From the NCBI GenBank assembly GCA_017537965.1, contig JAFYJV010000017.1, positions 1 through 59,010 on the forward strand: a DNA stretch of 59,010 bases. Direction: 5' to 3'. A program made the position numbers and the translations under genes. Of the stretch, positions 29,594 to 39,361 are shown piece by piece; the stretch's first letter is position 1; the number at the start of each line of letters is the position of its first letter. Below the pieces are notes generated by a model. It saw nothing but the letters and a program-made list of their open reading frames with translations, did no database searches and was not told the DNA's origin. Source of the stretch: Bacteroidales bacterium (GTDB taxonomy: Bacteria > Bacteroidota > Bacteroidia > Bacteroidales > F082).

Positions 29594-30601
29594 ATGGTTA
29601 ACTACAAGGAATTAGGCCTCGTGAACACCAGAGCGATGTTCGCCAAGGCCGTCGATGGCGGCTATGCCATCCCAGCATTCAACTTCAACAACATGGAACA
29701 GCTGCAAGCCATCATCATGGCAGCAGTAGAGACCAAGTCGCCCGTCATCCTTCAGGTGTCGAAAGGCGCCCGTAACTATGCCAACCAAACACTGCTGCGC
29801 TACATGGCCGAAGGTGCCGTGGAGTACGCCAAGGAGCTGGGTTGCGCCCATCCTGAGATTGTGCTTCACCTAGACCACGGCGACAGCTTCGAACTTTGCA
29901 AATCGTGCATCGACATGGGATTCTCGTCGGTGATGATCGACGGCTCTGCCCTGCCCTACGACGAGAACGTGGCCCTCACCCGCAAGGTCGTGGATTATGC
30001 ACATCAATACGATGTGACCGTGGAAGGCGAGCTCGGCGTGTTGGCTGGCGTAGAAGATGAAGTCTCCGCCGCTGAAAGCCATTACACCAAGCCCGAAGAA
30101 GTCATCGACTTCGTCACCAAGACTGGTGTGGACAGCTTGGCTATCAGCATCGGTACCTCTCACGGCGCCTACAAGTTCACTCCAGAACAATGCACCGTCG
30201 ATCCGCAGACAGGTCGCCTCGTGCCGCCACCGTTGGCGTTCGACGTGCTCGAAGCCATTGAAAAGAAACTACCCGGCTTCCCCATCGTGCTTCATGGCTC
30301 CTCTTCTGTGCCGCAAGAAGAAGTCGATACCATTAATAAATATGGCGGCAGCCTGAAAGCGGCCGTGGGCATCCCCGAGGAGCAACTGCGCAAGGCCGCC
30401 AAGAGCGCTGTCTGCAAGATCAACATCGACTCAGACAGCCGCCTTGCCATGACTGCTGCCATTCGCAAGGCCTTGGCCGAGAAACCTGCCGAGTTCGACC
30501 CGCGCAAGTACCTCACCCCAGCTCGCGACAGCATGAAGAAACTCTATGAGCACAAGATCGTGAACGTCCTGGGCTCCAACGATAAACTAATCGAAAACTA
30601 A
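29594..30601 (+). CDS. fba: class II fructose-bisphosphate aldolase
   Basis: A 335-residue zinc-dependent aldolase that splits or forms fructose 1,6-bisphosphate in glycolysis/gluconeogenesis. The zinc and catalytic motif VLHLDHGDS is near residues 93-101. EGELGVLAGVEDEVSA carries the glutamate and loop residues, LAISIGTSHGAYKF holds a zinc histidine, and LHGSSSVP and NIDSDSRLAMT bind phosphate. It heads a plus-strand run with purB; the spacer to purB is a four-unit tandem repeat. Confidence 0.97.
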   Translation: MVNYKELGLVNTRAMFAKAVDGGYAIPAFNFNNMEQLQAIIMAAVETKSPVILQVSKGARNYANQTLLRYMAEGAVEYAKELGCAHPEIVLHLDHGDSFELCKSCIDMGFSSVMIDGSALPYDENVALTRKVVDYAHQYDVTVEGELGVLAGVEDEVSAAESHYTKPEEVIDFVTKTGVDSLAISIGTSHGAYKFTPEQCTVDPQTGRLVPPPLAFDVLEAIEKKLPGFPIVLHGSSSVPQEEVDTINKYGGSLKAAVGIPEEQLRKAAKSAVCKINIDSDSRLAMTAAIRKALAEKPAEFDPRKYLTPARDSMKKLYEHKIVNVLGSNDKLIEN

Positions 30602-30626
30602 CTCCTAACTCCTCATTCCTAACTCC
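30599..30626 (+). repeat. four 7-bp repeats in the fba-purB spacer
   Basis: TAACTCC, TAACTCC, TCATTCC and TAACTCC run from the fba stop codon (the TAA of the first unit) directly to the purB ATG. No Shine-Dalgarno sequence is present. Confidence 0.85.
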
Positions 30627-31967
30627 ATGAACCCAATCAAGGCTATCTCCCCCATCGACGGCCGATATCAATCCAAGACCGTCGAACTGAATGACTTCTT
30701 CTCCGAATTCGCCCTCATCCGCTACCGCGTAATGGTCGAAGTGGAGTATTTCATCGCCCTCTGCGAGATTCCCTTGCCACAGCTGGAAGACTTCGACGGC
30801 GACTATGACGACCTCCGCGCCATCTACGAGGAGTTCCTCACCGAAGACGCCGAAGAAATCAAGGAAATCGAGAAGACCACCAACCACGACGTGAAGGCGG
30901 TGGAGTATTACCTCAAGCGGCAGTTCGACGAGATGGGTCTCTCCAAATGGAAAGAGTTTCTGCATTTTGGCTTGACCTCGCAGGACATCAACAACACGGC
31001 GGTGCCGCTTTCCATGATGGAAGCCCACAAGCTGGTGGTGAAGCCCGCCATCGAGGAGGTCATTGACAAGCTCAGCGGCATGGCCAAGGAATGGCGCGAC
31101 ATCCCGATGCTCGCCCGCACCCACGGTCAGCCCGCCAGCCCCACCCACCTCGGCAAGGAGATCTATGTCTTCGTGGAACGTCTCAACGACCAGCTGAAGA
31201 TGCTCAACAGCGTGCCGTTCACGGCCAAGTTCGGCGGCGCCACAGGCAACATGAACGCCCATAAGGTGGCCTACCCCGACATCGACTGGCCAGCCTTCGC
31301 CAAGAAGTTCGTCGAGAAGAACCTGAAGCTGAAACGCCAACCGACTACCACGCAGATTGAGCACTACGACTATATGGCGGCTTATTTCGATGCCCTCAGG
31401 CGCATCAACACCATCTTGATCGACTTGTCACGCGACATCTGGATGTACGTCTCAATGGAGTACTTCAAGCAGAAGATCAAAGCCGGTGAGGTCGGCTCGT
31501 CAGCCATGCCTCACAAAGTGAATCCTATTGACTTCGAGAATGCGGAAGGTAACCTGGGCATGGCTGACGCGGTACTCACCTTCTTGAGCACCAAGCTGCC
31601 AATCAGCCGATTGCAGCGCGACCTCACCGACTCCACCGTCACCCGAAACATCGGCGTGCCGATCGCCCACACCCTCATCGCCATCAAGTCGCTGATGAAA
31701 GGCCTCGACAAGCTGCTCCTCAACGAAGACAAGATCCGTCAAGACTTGCAGCAAAACTACGCTGTGGTGGCCGAGGCCATCCAAACCGTGTTGCGCCGCG
31801 AACAGATCGAAGGCGCCTACGAGTTGCTGAAAGGACTCACCCGCACCAACAAACATATCGACAAGGCAACCATCGACGAATTCATCAAAGGCCTTCCCGT
31901 CAGCAAGGAAATCAAGATGGAGCTGATGGCCATCACCCCTGAAAACTACACCGGTTTCAACTATTGA
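30627..31967 (+). CDS. purB: adenylosuccinate lyase
   Basis: A 446-residue member of the fumarase/aspartase superfamily that acts twice in purine synthesis, releasing fumarate from SAICAR and from adenylosuccinate. The signature loop is SSAMPHKVNPIDFENAEG (about residues 291-308). TSQDINNTA and ARTHGQPASPTHLG carry the catalytic histidine region. The N-terminus SPIDGRYQSK is typical of the E. coli-like PurB branch. The ABC exporter gene starts 2 bases after its stop. Confidence 0.97.
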   Translation: MNPIKAISPIDGRYQSKTVELNDFFSEFALIRYRVMVEVEYFIALCEIPLPQLEDFDGDYDDLRAIYEEFLTEDAEEIKEIEKTTNHDVKAVEYYLKRQFDEMGLSKWKEFLHFGLTSQDINNTAVPLSMMEAHKLVVKPAIEEVIDKLSGMAKEWRDIPMLARTHGQPASPTHLGKEIYVFVERLNDQLKMLNSVPFTAKFGGATGNMNAHKVAYPDIDWPAFAKKFVEKNLKLKRQPTTTQIEHYDYMAAYFDALRRINTILIDLSRDIWMYVSMEYFKQKIKAGEVGSSAMPHKVNPIDFENAEGNLGMADAVLTFLSTKLPISRLQRDLTDSTVTRNIGVPIAHTLIAIKSLMKGLDKLLLNEDKIRQDLQQNYAVVAEAIQTVLRREQIEGAYELLKGLTRTNKHIDKATIDEFIKGLPVSKEIKMELMAITPENYTGFNY

Positions 31968-31969
31968 AC

Positions 31970-33802
31970 ATGGCAAAGAGTCGTCCATTGAAGCGGATCC
32001 TGGGTTATGTGATGCCCTATTGGGCGCACCTGTTGTTGAATGTCTTCTTCAACCTTGTGACGATTTTCTTCTCCCTGTTCTCTTTCGCCCTGCTGGTCCC
32101 ATTCCTGAACCTGCTTTTCCAATCAGAAGTCGTCGAAGTGGTTGCCAAGCCAGAGTTTTCCCTGACCTCCGATTACCTCATGGGGTACCTCAACTATTAC
32201 ATGAGCAACCTCATCCACGACCACGGCCAGCGCTATGCCCTGATATTCATTTGCATCGTGCTGTTGGTCGCCTTTTTCTTCCGCAACCTGGGACGCTTCT
32301 TCGCTTATTATTCGATGGCCAAAGTCCGCGTGGGCACCATCAAGGATCTCCGCAACGACTTATACAACAAGATCCTCATCCTGCCACTTTCCTTCTACCA
32401 CAAGCAGAAGAAGGGCGATATCATGTCGCGCATCACGACCGACGTCCAAGAAGTGGAAACCTCTATCCTCAACTGGCTCGAAGTCTTGATCAAAGACCCA
32501 TTGACCATCATCTTTTACTTCGCCTTCCTTCTGAGCCAAAGCACCAAACTCACCCTGTTTGTGCTGGTTCTCTTGCCTATTGCGGGACTACTTATCGGAA
32601 GGATCGGCAAAGCTTTGAAGAAACAGTCGAAAGAGACACAAGGCCGTCTGGCAGGCATCACCTCCACCATCGAAGAGACCATCTCGGGATTGCGTATCAT
32701 CAAGGGCTTCAATGCCATAGGTTATCTGGAAAGGAAATTTGGAGAACAAAACAAAACCTATTCCAAGTCGCTCTTGGGAGTCCACCGCAAACGTGACATG
32801 AGCTCACCGTTAAGCGAGTTCCTCTCCGCCATCGTGGTGATCATTGTGCTCTGGTTCGGCAGCAACATGATCCTGGACGGCGACAACAGCCTGAGTGCGG
32901 CGGGATTTATCAGCTATGTAGTCGTGTTCTCCCAGATCATCTCCCCCATCAAGTCGTTCGCTCAAGGGTACTTCAACATCAAGAAAGGCGCGGCGTCTGC
33001 CGATAGGATTTTCGAGATCCTAGACGCCGAGGAAGTTATCACAGAAAAGGATAACGCTTTAGAAGTCAAGGATTTCAATACAAAAATCCAATATCAGGAC
33101 GTCACTTTCCGCTACGGCAAGGACGATGTATTGAAAGACATCAACCTTATTATTAATAAAGGTAAAGTCATCGCCCTCGTCGGGGAAAGTGGCGGCGGAA
33201 AATCGACTTTGGTGGATCTGTTGCCCAGGTTTTACGACGTATGTGAAGGCCAGATCATGATTGACGGGCATGACATCAGGGATTACAAGATCAGCGACTT
33301 GCGCGGCTTGATGGGCATCGTCACCCAAGAGAGCATTTTGTTTAACGACACGGTGTTCAACAACATCGCCTTCGGCATGGAGGACGTGTCGAAAGAAGCC
33401 GTCGAGGAAGCCGCCAAAGTTGCCAACGCCCACGAGTTCATCATGGAGATGGAACATGGCTATGACACGTATATTGGCGACCGAGGCATGAACCTTAGCG
33501 GTGGCCAGCGCCAACGCTTGAGCATTGCCCGCGCCGTGCTCAAGAACCCACCTATCTTGATCTTGGACGAGGCAACCTCATCGTTAGATACCGAGAGCGA
33601 ACGCCTGGTACAAGACGCATTGTCAAAGGTCATGAGCCAACGCACCTCCATCGTCATCGCCCACCGTCTTTCCACCATCCAGCACGCCGATGAGATCATC
33701 GTCATGCAAAAAGGACAGATCATCGAACGAGGCACCCATGAACAATTAATCGCCCTAAATGGCGTTTACAAGAAACTCACCGACCTCCAATCGTTTAATT
33801 AG
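31970..33802 (+). CDS. ABC exporter, MsbA-like (fused membrane and ATPase domains)
   Basis: A 610-residue half-transporter with six membrane segments in residues about 15-330, then an ATPase domain. Walker A is GESGGGKST, the signature is LSGGQRQRLSIARA, Walker B is ILILDEATSSLD, and the switch histidine is in IVIAHRLST. The ATG at 31970 was chosen over a TTG at 31964 that would overlap purB. MsbA-type exporters flip lipid A or lipid-linked products, or export drugs; the exact cargo cannot be told from sequence. Confidence 0.93.
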   Translation: MAKSRPLKRILGYVMPYWAHLLLNVFFNLVTIFFSLFSFALLVPFLNLLFQSEVVEVVAKPEFSLTSDYLMGYLNYYMSNLIHDHGQRYALIFICIVLLVAFFFRNLGRFFAYYSMAKVRVGTIKDLRNDLYNKILILPLSFYHKQKKGDIMSRITTDVQEVETSILNWLEVLIKDPLTIIFYFAFLLSQSTKLTLFVLVLLPIAGLLIGRIGKALKKQSKETQGRLAGITSTIEETISGLRIIKGFNAIGYLERKFGEQNKTYSKSLLGVHRKRDMSSPLSEFLSAIVVIIVLWFGSNMILDGDNSLSAAGFISYVVVFSQIISPIKSFAQGYFNIKKGAASADRIFEILDAEEVITEKDNALEVKDFNTKIQYQDVTFRYGKDDVLKDINLIINKGKVIALVGESGGGKSTLVDLLPRFYDVCEGQIMIDGHDIRDYKISDLRGLMGIVTQESILFNDTVFNNIAFGMEDVSKEAVEEAAKVANAHEFIMEMEHGYDTYIGDRGMNLSGGQRQRLSIARAVLKNPPILILDEATSSLDTESERLVQDALSKVMSQRTSIVIAHRLSTIQHADEIIVMQKGQIIERGTHEQLIALNGVYKKLTDLQSFN

Positions 33803-33805
33803 AAC

Positions 33806-33837
33806 AAACAACTCAACAAATAAACAACTCAACAAAT
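33806..33837 (+). repeat. two 16-bp repeats in the pepD leader
   Basis: AAACAACTCAACAAAT occurs twice in tandem (33806-33821 and 33822-33837), followed by a partial third copy AAACAA that ends 4 bases before the pepD ATG. The leader is A/C-rich and unlikely to fold. Confidence 0.9.
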
Positions 33838-33847
33838 AAACAAAACC

Positions 33848-35314
33848 ATGACAATCCAAGAATTACAACCCAATGGCATCTGGAGAAACTTCCACAGCCT
33901 CACACAGATCCCGCGTCCCTCGAAGAAAGAAGCCAAAGTGATCGCCTTCATGAAACAATGGGGCGAGGACCACGGTCTGGAGACCATGGTCGATGACTGC
34001 GGCAATGTCATCATGCGCAAGCCCGCCACCCCAGGAATGGAGAACCGCAAGGGTGTCATCCTGCAGGCCCACCTCGACATGGTGCCGCAGAAAAACGACG
34101 GCAACCCGCATGATTTCGAAAACGACCCCATCGAAACCCATATCGAAGACGGTTGGGTGAAGGCCAATGGCACCACCCTCGGCGCTGACGACGGTCTAGG
34201 AGCCGCCGCTGCCATGGCCGTGCTCGAAGCCACTGATATTGAACACGGTCCCGTCGAAGCCCTCTTCACCATCGACGAAGAGACCGGCATGACCGGAGCC
34301 AACCTGCTGAAACCCGGCGTGCTGCAAGGCGACATCCTGCTTAACATGGATTCCGAGACTGAAGGCGAGCTCTACGTGGGCTGCGCTGGCGGCATCGACA
34401 ACATCGGCACCTGGACACCGAAATACGAAGACGTCCCTGCCGGCATGATCGCCTACAAACTCTTCGTGAAAGGCCTCAAGGGTGGACACTCCGGCATGGA
34501 CATCAACCTCGGCCGCGCCAACGCCAACAAGGTGCTCAACACCATGATGCTGATGGCCGCTGAGAAATACGGCCTCCGCATGGCTTGCATCGACGGCGGC
34601 AGCCTCCGCAACGCCATCCCAAGAGAAGCCATGGCCATCGTGGTCGTCCCCGAAGCCAAGAAAGCAGAGTTCGAGGAATACGCCAAGGAATATGAAGCCA
34701 TCGTGAAAGAAGAGTTTGAAGGCATCGAACCTGAAGCCGCTGTGCTCTGCGAACCTGCAGAGATGCCCGCCAAGGTCATCGACCTCACCACCCAAGACAA
34801 CATGTTCTGCGCCATTGCCCGTTATCCCAACGGCGTCATCGCCATGTCGAACGACTTCGAAGGCACCACCGAGACTTCCTCGAACCTCGCCACCATCAAG
34901 ATGGAAGACGGCAAGATCGTATGCGCCTCACTGACCCGTAGCCTCGTCGATGCCGACAAGGACAAATTGGCTGCCCAAATCCGCAAGAACCTCACCGACA
35001 ACGGTGCAGAAGCCTACTCCACTGGCGACTATCCAGGCTGGAAGCCGAATCCCAACTCCCCGATCCTCAACACCATGAAGGCCGTCTATCAAGAGAAGTT
35101 CGGCAAGGAAGCCAAAGTGATGGTCATCCATGCAGGCCTCGAATGCGGCATCCTCGGATCGAAATATCCGAACTGGGATATGGTCTCCTTCGGCCCGACA
35201 TTGGTCCATCCGCACTCCCCCGACGAGGCACTGCTCATCGAGAGTGTCACACCGTTCTGGGAGTTCCTGGTTGAGACTTTGAAAAACATCCCGGTGAAAG
35301 AATTAGAAGCCTAA
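33848..35314 (+). CDS. pepD: aminoacyl-histidine dipeptidase (M20 family)
   Basis: A 488-residue M20C peptidase that cleaves Xaa-His and other dipeptides in the cytoplasm. The metal ligands are visible in LQAHLDMVPQ, LGADDGLGAAAAMAVLE and TIDEETGMTGA, with the dimerisation-domain motif GGHSGMDINLGRANANKVL. The last ligand histidine lies in the C-terminal FGPTLVHPHSPDE. No signal peptide is present. It follows the ABC exporter after a repeat-rich 45-base spacer. Confidence 0.96.
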   Translation: MTIQELQPNGIWRNFHSLTQIPRPSKKEAKVIAFMKQWGEDHGLETMVDDCGNVIMRKPATPGMENRKGVILQAHLDMVPQKNDGNPHDFENDPIETHIEDGWVKANGTTLGADDGLGAAAAMAVLEATDIEHGPVEALFTIDEETGMTGANLLKPGVLQGDILLNMDSETEGELYVGCAGGIDNIGTWTPKYEDVPAGMIAYKLFVKGLKGGHSGMDINLGRANANKVLNTMMLMAAEKYGLRMACIDGGSLRNAIPREAMAIVVVPEAKKAEFEEYAKEYEAIVKEEFEGIEPEAAVLCEPAEMPAKVIDLTTQDNMFCAIARYPNGVIAMSNDFEGTTETSSNLATIKMEDGKIVCASLTRSLVDADKDKLAAQIRKNLTDNGAEAYSTGDYPGWKPNPNSPILNTMKAVYQEKFGKEAKVMVIHAGLECGILGSKYPNWDMVSFGPTLVHPHSPDEALLIESVTPFWEFLVETLKNIPVKELEA

Positions 35315-35336
35315 TTTGACATTTTTTCAAAAAAAA

Positions 35337-35367
35337 GTTGCGTGGAACGAAAAATTATGTAATTTTG
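35337..35367 (+). promoter_or_regulatory. promoter of rpmH
   Basis: TAATTTTG at 35360-35367 matches the -7 consensus and GTTG at 35337-35340 serves as the -33 element with a 19-base spacer. The rpmH ATG is 57 bases downstream. Confidence 0.75.
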
Positions 35368-35423
35368 CAGTCCCAAATCTAGGGGTATTCCATTTAGTGA
35401 AATAAACAAATACATATACGAAG

Positions 35424-35570
35424 ATGAAACGCACTTATCAACCATCGAACAGAAAGCGCAGAAACAAACATGGTTTCAGAGAAAGAATGTCAACTGCCAA
35501 CGGCCGTAAGGTGTTAGCCCGCAGAAGAGCCAAAGGCAGAAAGAAACTGACCGTTTCTGACGAATACTAA
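35424..35570 (+). CDS. rpmH: 50S ribosomal protein L34
   Basis: A 48-residue, highly basic protein starting [18 protein letters not shown], followed by [20 protein letters not shown] and a KKLTVSDEY end, which is L34. It has its own promoter and a perfect terminator, so it is a single-gene unit. The usual rpmH neighbours rnpA and yidD are not beside it. Confidence 0.97.
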   Translation: MKRTYQPSNRKRRNKHGFRERMSTANGRKVLARRRAKGRKKLTVSDEY

Positions 35571-35614
35571 AATAAAGATTAGAAGCCGTTTCTATTTCTT
35601 ATTTAAGGTATGGA

Positions 35615-35651
35615 CAGAAGGCGACCCGAAGGTGTCGCCTTCTGTTTTTTC
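35615..35651 (+). terminator. rho-independent terminator of rpmH
   Basis: CAGAAGGCGAC pairs with GTCGCCTTCTG over 11 bp around an 8-base loop and is followed by six T's (35645-35650). It lies 45 bases after the rpmH stop. Confidence 0.92.
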
Positions 35652-35689
35652 TATAAGCAGTCAGAAGTAAGAAGACGGAAGTAAGAAAC

Positions 35690-36463
35690 TTACTTGGGAT
35701 TAATACATTTATAGATGATTTCTTCGCCACGGCGAGCCAATCTCATCCGCTGACGCTGCTCCTCTGAGACTTCGTAGTAAAGTCGGTCTTCAACAACCTC
35801 AAATCCAGCCCCGCGCAACACCTCACCATAGTCACGGCCAAACTGGCGCACATGGTCGTATTGGCCGAAAAGCCGTTCGCGCTCCTTGGGATCGGTGATC
35901 GATGGATCCTCAAAAGTATCCACATCTGGGTTGATCGGGACCAGTAAGATGGCCCAACCACCAGGCTTCAGCACCCGCCGGATCTCCCGAAACGCCTTGT
36001 TGGCATCGCTCACATGTTCCAACACATGGTTGCAAATCACCACATCATAGATATCGGAAGGCTGGTCGATGTCAGTCACGTCAAGATGCAAGTCGGCAAT
36101 GGGCGAATCCAGATCAGCAGTCGTGTAATCCAAATTCTTCAAGGCACGGAAACGCTTCAAATATGGCTGCTCGGGGGCAAAATGCAAGACCTTCAGCGGC
36201 GCAGTGAAGAAATCCGTCTTCTCCTTTAGATACAGCCACAACAATCGATGGCGCTCCAACGAGAGGCAGTTGGGACACATGCGGTTGTCAACCGCCTCAC
36301 CGTAACCGTATGGCAAAAACTTTCTGAAATGCTTGCCACAAACTGGACATTCCACCTTGTTGCCCCAATAGAACGGACGGATCAAGAAACTAAAGAGATA
36401 GCTGCACTTGATCAGGAATTGCCGAGGGAATATTTTGGTTAATAATGCTATTAGCTTCTTCAT
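35690..36463 (-). CDS. class I SAM-dependent methyltransferase with N-terminal zinc-ribbon-like motif
   Basis: A protein of about 257 residues. A short N-terminal region is followed by two cysteine pairs, CPVCGKHF and MCPNCLSLERHRLLW, that resemble a zinc ribbon. A Rossmann methyltransferase domain comes next (LHFAPEQP, DVVICNHVLEHVSD, FREIRRVLKPGGWAILLVP). The start at 36463 was preferred to one at 36481 that overlaps the preceding gene. As the last gene of the heptose/glycosyltransferase unit it may methylate a surface sugar (inference). Confidence 0.85.
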   Translation of the reverse strand: MKKLIALLTKIFPRQFLIKCSYLFSFLIRPFYWGNKVECPVCGKHFRKFLPYGYGEAVDNRMCPNCLSLERHRLLWLYLKEKTDFFTAPLKVLHFAPEQPYLKRFRALKNLDYTTADLDSPIADLHLDVTDIDQPSDIYDVVICNHVLEHVSDANKAFREIRRVLKPGGWAILLVPINPDVDTFEDPSITDPKERERLFGQYDHVRQFGRDYGEVLRGAGFEVVEDRLYYEVSEEQRQRMRLARRGEEIIYKCINPK

Positions 36464-36473
36464 ATACAAATAG

Positions 36474-37607
36474 TTATACACAAACCGACTGTATGGTTTC
36501 TACCATCCGTCTCCATGAATACTTCTGTTTTTCAACCTGAATGTTTTGCTCAAAGGCCGTCTGCCGACCATTTTCAAAGAAATCGACCAATGCCGAAGCT
36601 ATCTTCTCAGCATCCACTTCAGTGACATATCCCACCACTCCATCAGGCACGATCTCTTTCAAGCCACCCACATCGGTCACCAGCATCGGCTTGTCGAAAT
36701 GATAGGCGATCTGAGTCACACCGCTTTGAGTAGCCGACTTGTATGGCTGGACGATGATATCCGCCGCATTGAAATAATACTTCACCTCACTGTCGGGAAC
36801 AAATTGGCTCATCCAAACCAACTGGTCGGAAAGCGCCAATTGCCGTTCCAATTCATGATACTGCTCTGCATTGTTATAGAACTCGCCCGCAATGATCAGC
36901 TTCACATTCATCCGCTTGATCCGCTCGTCGGCCATGGCATGTAACAGCAAATCCAAGCCCTTGTAGTCGCGGATGATGCCAAAAAACAGCATGTAACGTG
37001 GGTTGGGATCCAAGTGAAGGAACTCAAGAGCTTCCTCCCTATTGACTTTTAAGCCAAAATTATCATACAAAGGATGGGGACAATATTGGACGTTTTTCTT
37101 TTCGTCAATGGCTTTGGCATCCTCAAGAACCGACTTCGACATGGTCACGCCGCCGTCGATGGAATGGATGAAATAGCGGGCAAGCATCCTGTCAGCAAAA
37201 CCTTTCTCATGGGGCACCACGTTATCGAGAATGCTCACGATCTTGGTCTTCTTGTTTTTTCGAGCCAACCTGGCGATGACACCGTGCGAGGGAGCCATGT
37301 AAGGAATCCAAAAACGCATCACCACCAGATCGGCATCGGCTTTGCGGAGGGCACGCCCCACCTTCAGCCAATTGAACGGATTCACCGAGTTTAGCTTGCG
37401 ATGGATCGTCAAGCCATCAGGGGCCGGTTCCGTAGAAAACTGGGTCTTTCCGGGAAACAGGAAATTGGGGTACTGAAGCGTAAAAGTCCATATTTCGACC
37501 TCATAGCCTTCGTCCTGGAAACTCCTGGCCAAACGCTCGTTATAGACCGCCAATCCTCCTCTGTAAGGATACGCCGTCCCAACCAATATCATCTTTGGCT
37601 TGCCCAT
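36474..37607 (-). CDS. glycosyltransferase family 4 protein
   Basis: A 377-residue GT-B glycosyltransferase. The N-terminal domain begins [22 protein letters not shown], with a glycine-rich acceptor loop. The C-terminal domain has LFFGIIRDYKGLDLLLHAM, the QPYKSATQSGV donor-binding region and DVGGLKEIV. Its start overlaps the nucleotidyltransferase gene by 19 bases, so it belongs to the heptose unit and may use the activated heptose as donor (inference). Confidence 0.9.
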   Translation of the reverse strand: MGKPKMILVGTAYPYRGGLAVYNERLARSFQDEGYEVEIWTFTLQYPNFLFPGKTQFSTEPAPDGLTIHRKLNSVNPFNWLKVGRALRKADADLVVMRFWIPYMAPSHGVIARLARKNKKTKIVSILDNVVPHEKGFADRMLARYFIHSIDGGVTMSKSVLEDAKAIDEKKNVQYCPHPLYDNFGLKVNREEALEFLHLDPNPRYMLFFGIIRDYKGLDLLLHAMADERIKRMNVKLIIAGEFYNNAEQYHELERQLALSDQLVWMSQFVPDSEVKYYFNAADIIVQPYKSATQSGVTQIAYHFDKPMLVTDVGGLKEIVPDGVVGYVTEVDAEKIASALVDFFENGRQTAFEQNIQVEKQKYSWRRMVETIQSVCV

Positions 37608-38323
37608 AACTCTTCAAACCGCTTGAAATCAACCATTGCTTTTTCGTAATCTTCTGGGATGCCGATGTCAATAAAGTAGCCATCACTGACAAAACCTTGT
37701 ATGACACCCTCGTCGGCTTTGGGATGCAGAAAAAGGTTCTCGAACGAGAATTTCTCAGGCATGTCATCCAGTTGACCATTGTTGTCGAGCACATAAAAGC
37801 CCGCATTGATCAGCCCATCAGCGCAATACTGCTTCTCGTTAAACTGAGTTACGACACCTTCGTCATTGACAGAGACCGTACCATAACGGTCAAAGTCGGT
37901 CAAGTGCTTCAAGGCCATGGTCACTGGTTTTTCGCCTTGGCGATGGGCCTTGAGCAGACCTTCCATATTGACCTCAAAAAAGGTGTCGCCGTTCATCACG
38001 CACACCGTATCGGCAGTGCAACGCTGCATGGCCAAACGGATGCCACCACCCGTTCCCAATGGCACATCCTCCACGGCATAGTCGATCGCAAAAGGATAAC
38101 AGCCTTTCCGCTGCTCCACCCACTCCATGACAACCTCATGCAAATAACCCACCGAAAGAACCACTTTCCCAATGGAATACTGCGAAAGGTAGTCAAGCAA
38201 ATAAGAAAGGAAAGGCCTGCCGTTGACAGGAGCCATGCATTTGGGTCGGTCGGAGACCACCGAACGCAGCCTTGTGCCAAGTCCACCGGCAAGAATGACG
38301 ACATCGGTCTTGTTATTTGTCAT
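37589..38323 (-). CDS. HddC-like nucleotidyltransferase (heptose-1-phosphate guanylyltransferase)
   Basis: A 244-residue sugar-nucleotide synthase with the N-terminal NTP-binding loop [10 protein letters not shown], the [13 protein letters not shown] substrate segment and the metal-binding [10 protein letters not shown]. The C-terminal [11 protein letters not shown] is typical of the HddC branch, which makes GDP-D-glycero-alpha-D-manno-heptose. The ATG at 38323 overlaps the kinase gene by 11 bases. The pairing with an HddA-like kinase is the main support for heptose as the substrate. The isomerase and phosphatase (gmhA, gmhB) are not in the window. Confidence 0.85.
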   Translation of the reverse strand: MTNNKTDVVILAGGLGTRLRSVVSDRPKCMAPVNGRPFLSYLLDYLSQYSIGKVVLSVGYLHEVVMEWVEQRKGCYPFAIDYAVEDVPLGTGGGIRLAMQRCTADTVCVMNGDTFFEVNMEGLLKAHRQGEKPVTMALKHLTDFDRYGTVSVNDEGVVTQFNEKQYCADGLINAGFYVLDNNGQLDDMPEKFSFENLFLHPKADEGVIQGFVSDGYFIDIGIPEDYEKAMVDFKRFEELWASQR

Positions 38324-39344
38324 AGATCCTCCATCCATGGGTTCCACCTTCGCTAAATTGGAAATTCATCACCCGTCCCTCAAGGGCCTCAAGGGCACGC
38401 ATCACCTGGCATTTTCGGGTGGGATCGACGATAAAAATAATGAAGCCTCCACCGCCTGCACCACTCACTTTGCCTGCTTTCGCGCCATGACTCAATGCCA
38501 CGTCGAACGCCTTCTGTATCTGCTCGTTGGTAATGGCAGTCGCCATCTTTTTCTTGTTTTCCCAAGCCTCGCCAAAGATGCGGGCGAAAGTGTCGAAATC
38601 GCCCTGCAACAGCGCGGTTTTCAGATCGACAGCACTCTGCTTGATCTTGTGCATGGCCTCGATGGCTGTTTTGTTGCCCGAAGAGGTGTTTTTCCGCTGT
38701 TCATCAATGATTTGTGCCGACGACCTGGACTTTCCTGTATAGTAAAGCAACATGGACGATTCCAGCTCGTCAACGATCCAGCGTTTCACACGCAACGGAT
38801 TGACAATCACGCGGTCGTCGGGAAGGAACTCCATGAAATTGAAGCCGCCGAATGCCGCCGCATATTGATCCTGCTTGCCACCGCTCAGCGCCAAATCGAC
38901 ACGCTCCACAAGGTAGGCGGTATAGGCTATCTCATAGTCGCCCATGGGAAGGTTGTACCATTCGACGAAAGCCTTCAATATACACACCACCATGGTTGAG
39001 GAAGAACCCAATCCGCTGCCTGCCGGAGCATCCGAATAGGTGGTCATGTGAAAAGCGCGCGGCTGGATGCCATAATGGCGCACCAAATGATTGAAGACCC
39101 CTTTGTGGAGATCGAGGCAGCCGTTCACAGGCAGCACATCGGAGACAGGATGCACTTCCTCCTCTCCCAAATCACTCGCCGTCAATCGGATACATCCGTC
39201 ATCGGTTTCCTCAATGGTACAATAGGCGTACATGTTGATGGTGGCGTTGAGGATATAGCCACCATAGATCGTGCTGTAGGGAGAGACATCGCTGCCGCCT
39301 CCCGCCAAACCCAAACGCAACGGCGCTTTACTTCTAATAATCAT
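38313..39344 (-). CDS. HddA-like GHMP kinase (heptose-7-phosphate kinase)
   Basis: A 343-residue GHMP-superfamily kinase. The N-terminal [19 protein letters not shown] is the hallmark of the HddA/FKP-like branch. The ATP loop is [12 protein letters not shown] and the C-terminal motif is [11 protein letters not shown]. It would phosphorylate D-glycero-D-manno-heptose 7-phosphate at C1. The ATG at 39344 was chosen over a TTG two codons upstream. It heads the unit kinase, nucleotidyltransferase, glycosyltransferase, methyltransferase, with a -7 element 18 bases upstream. Confidence 0.87.
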   Translation of the reverse strand: MIIRSKAPLRLGLAGGGSDVSPYSTIYGGYILNATINMYAYCTIEETDDGCIRLTASDLGEEEVHPVSDVLPVNGCLDLHKGVFNHLVRHYGIQPRAFHMTTYSDAPAGSGLGSSSTMVVCILKAFVEWYNLPMGDYEIAYTAYLVERVDLALSGGKQDQYAAAFGGFNFMEFLPDDRVIVNPLRVKRWIVDELESSMLLYYTGKSRSSAQIIDEQRKNTSSGNKTAIEAMHKIKQSAVDLKTALLQGDFDTFARIFGEAWENKKKMATAITNEQIQKAFDVALSHGAKAGKVSGAGGGGFIIFIVDPTRKCQVMRALEALEGRVMNFQFSEGGTHGWRIYDK

Positions 39345-39361
39345 TGACAATCATTTTGACG

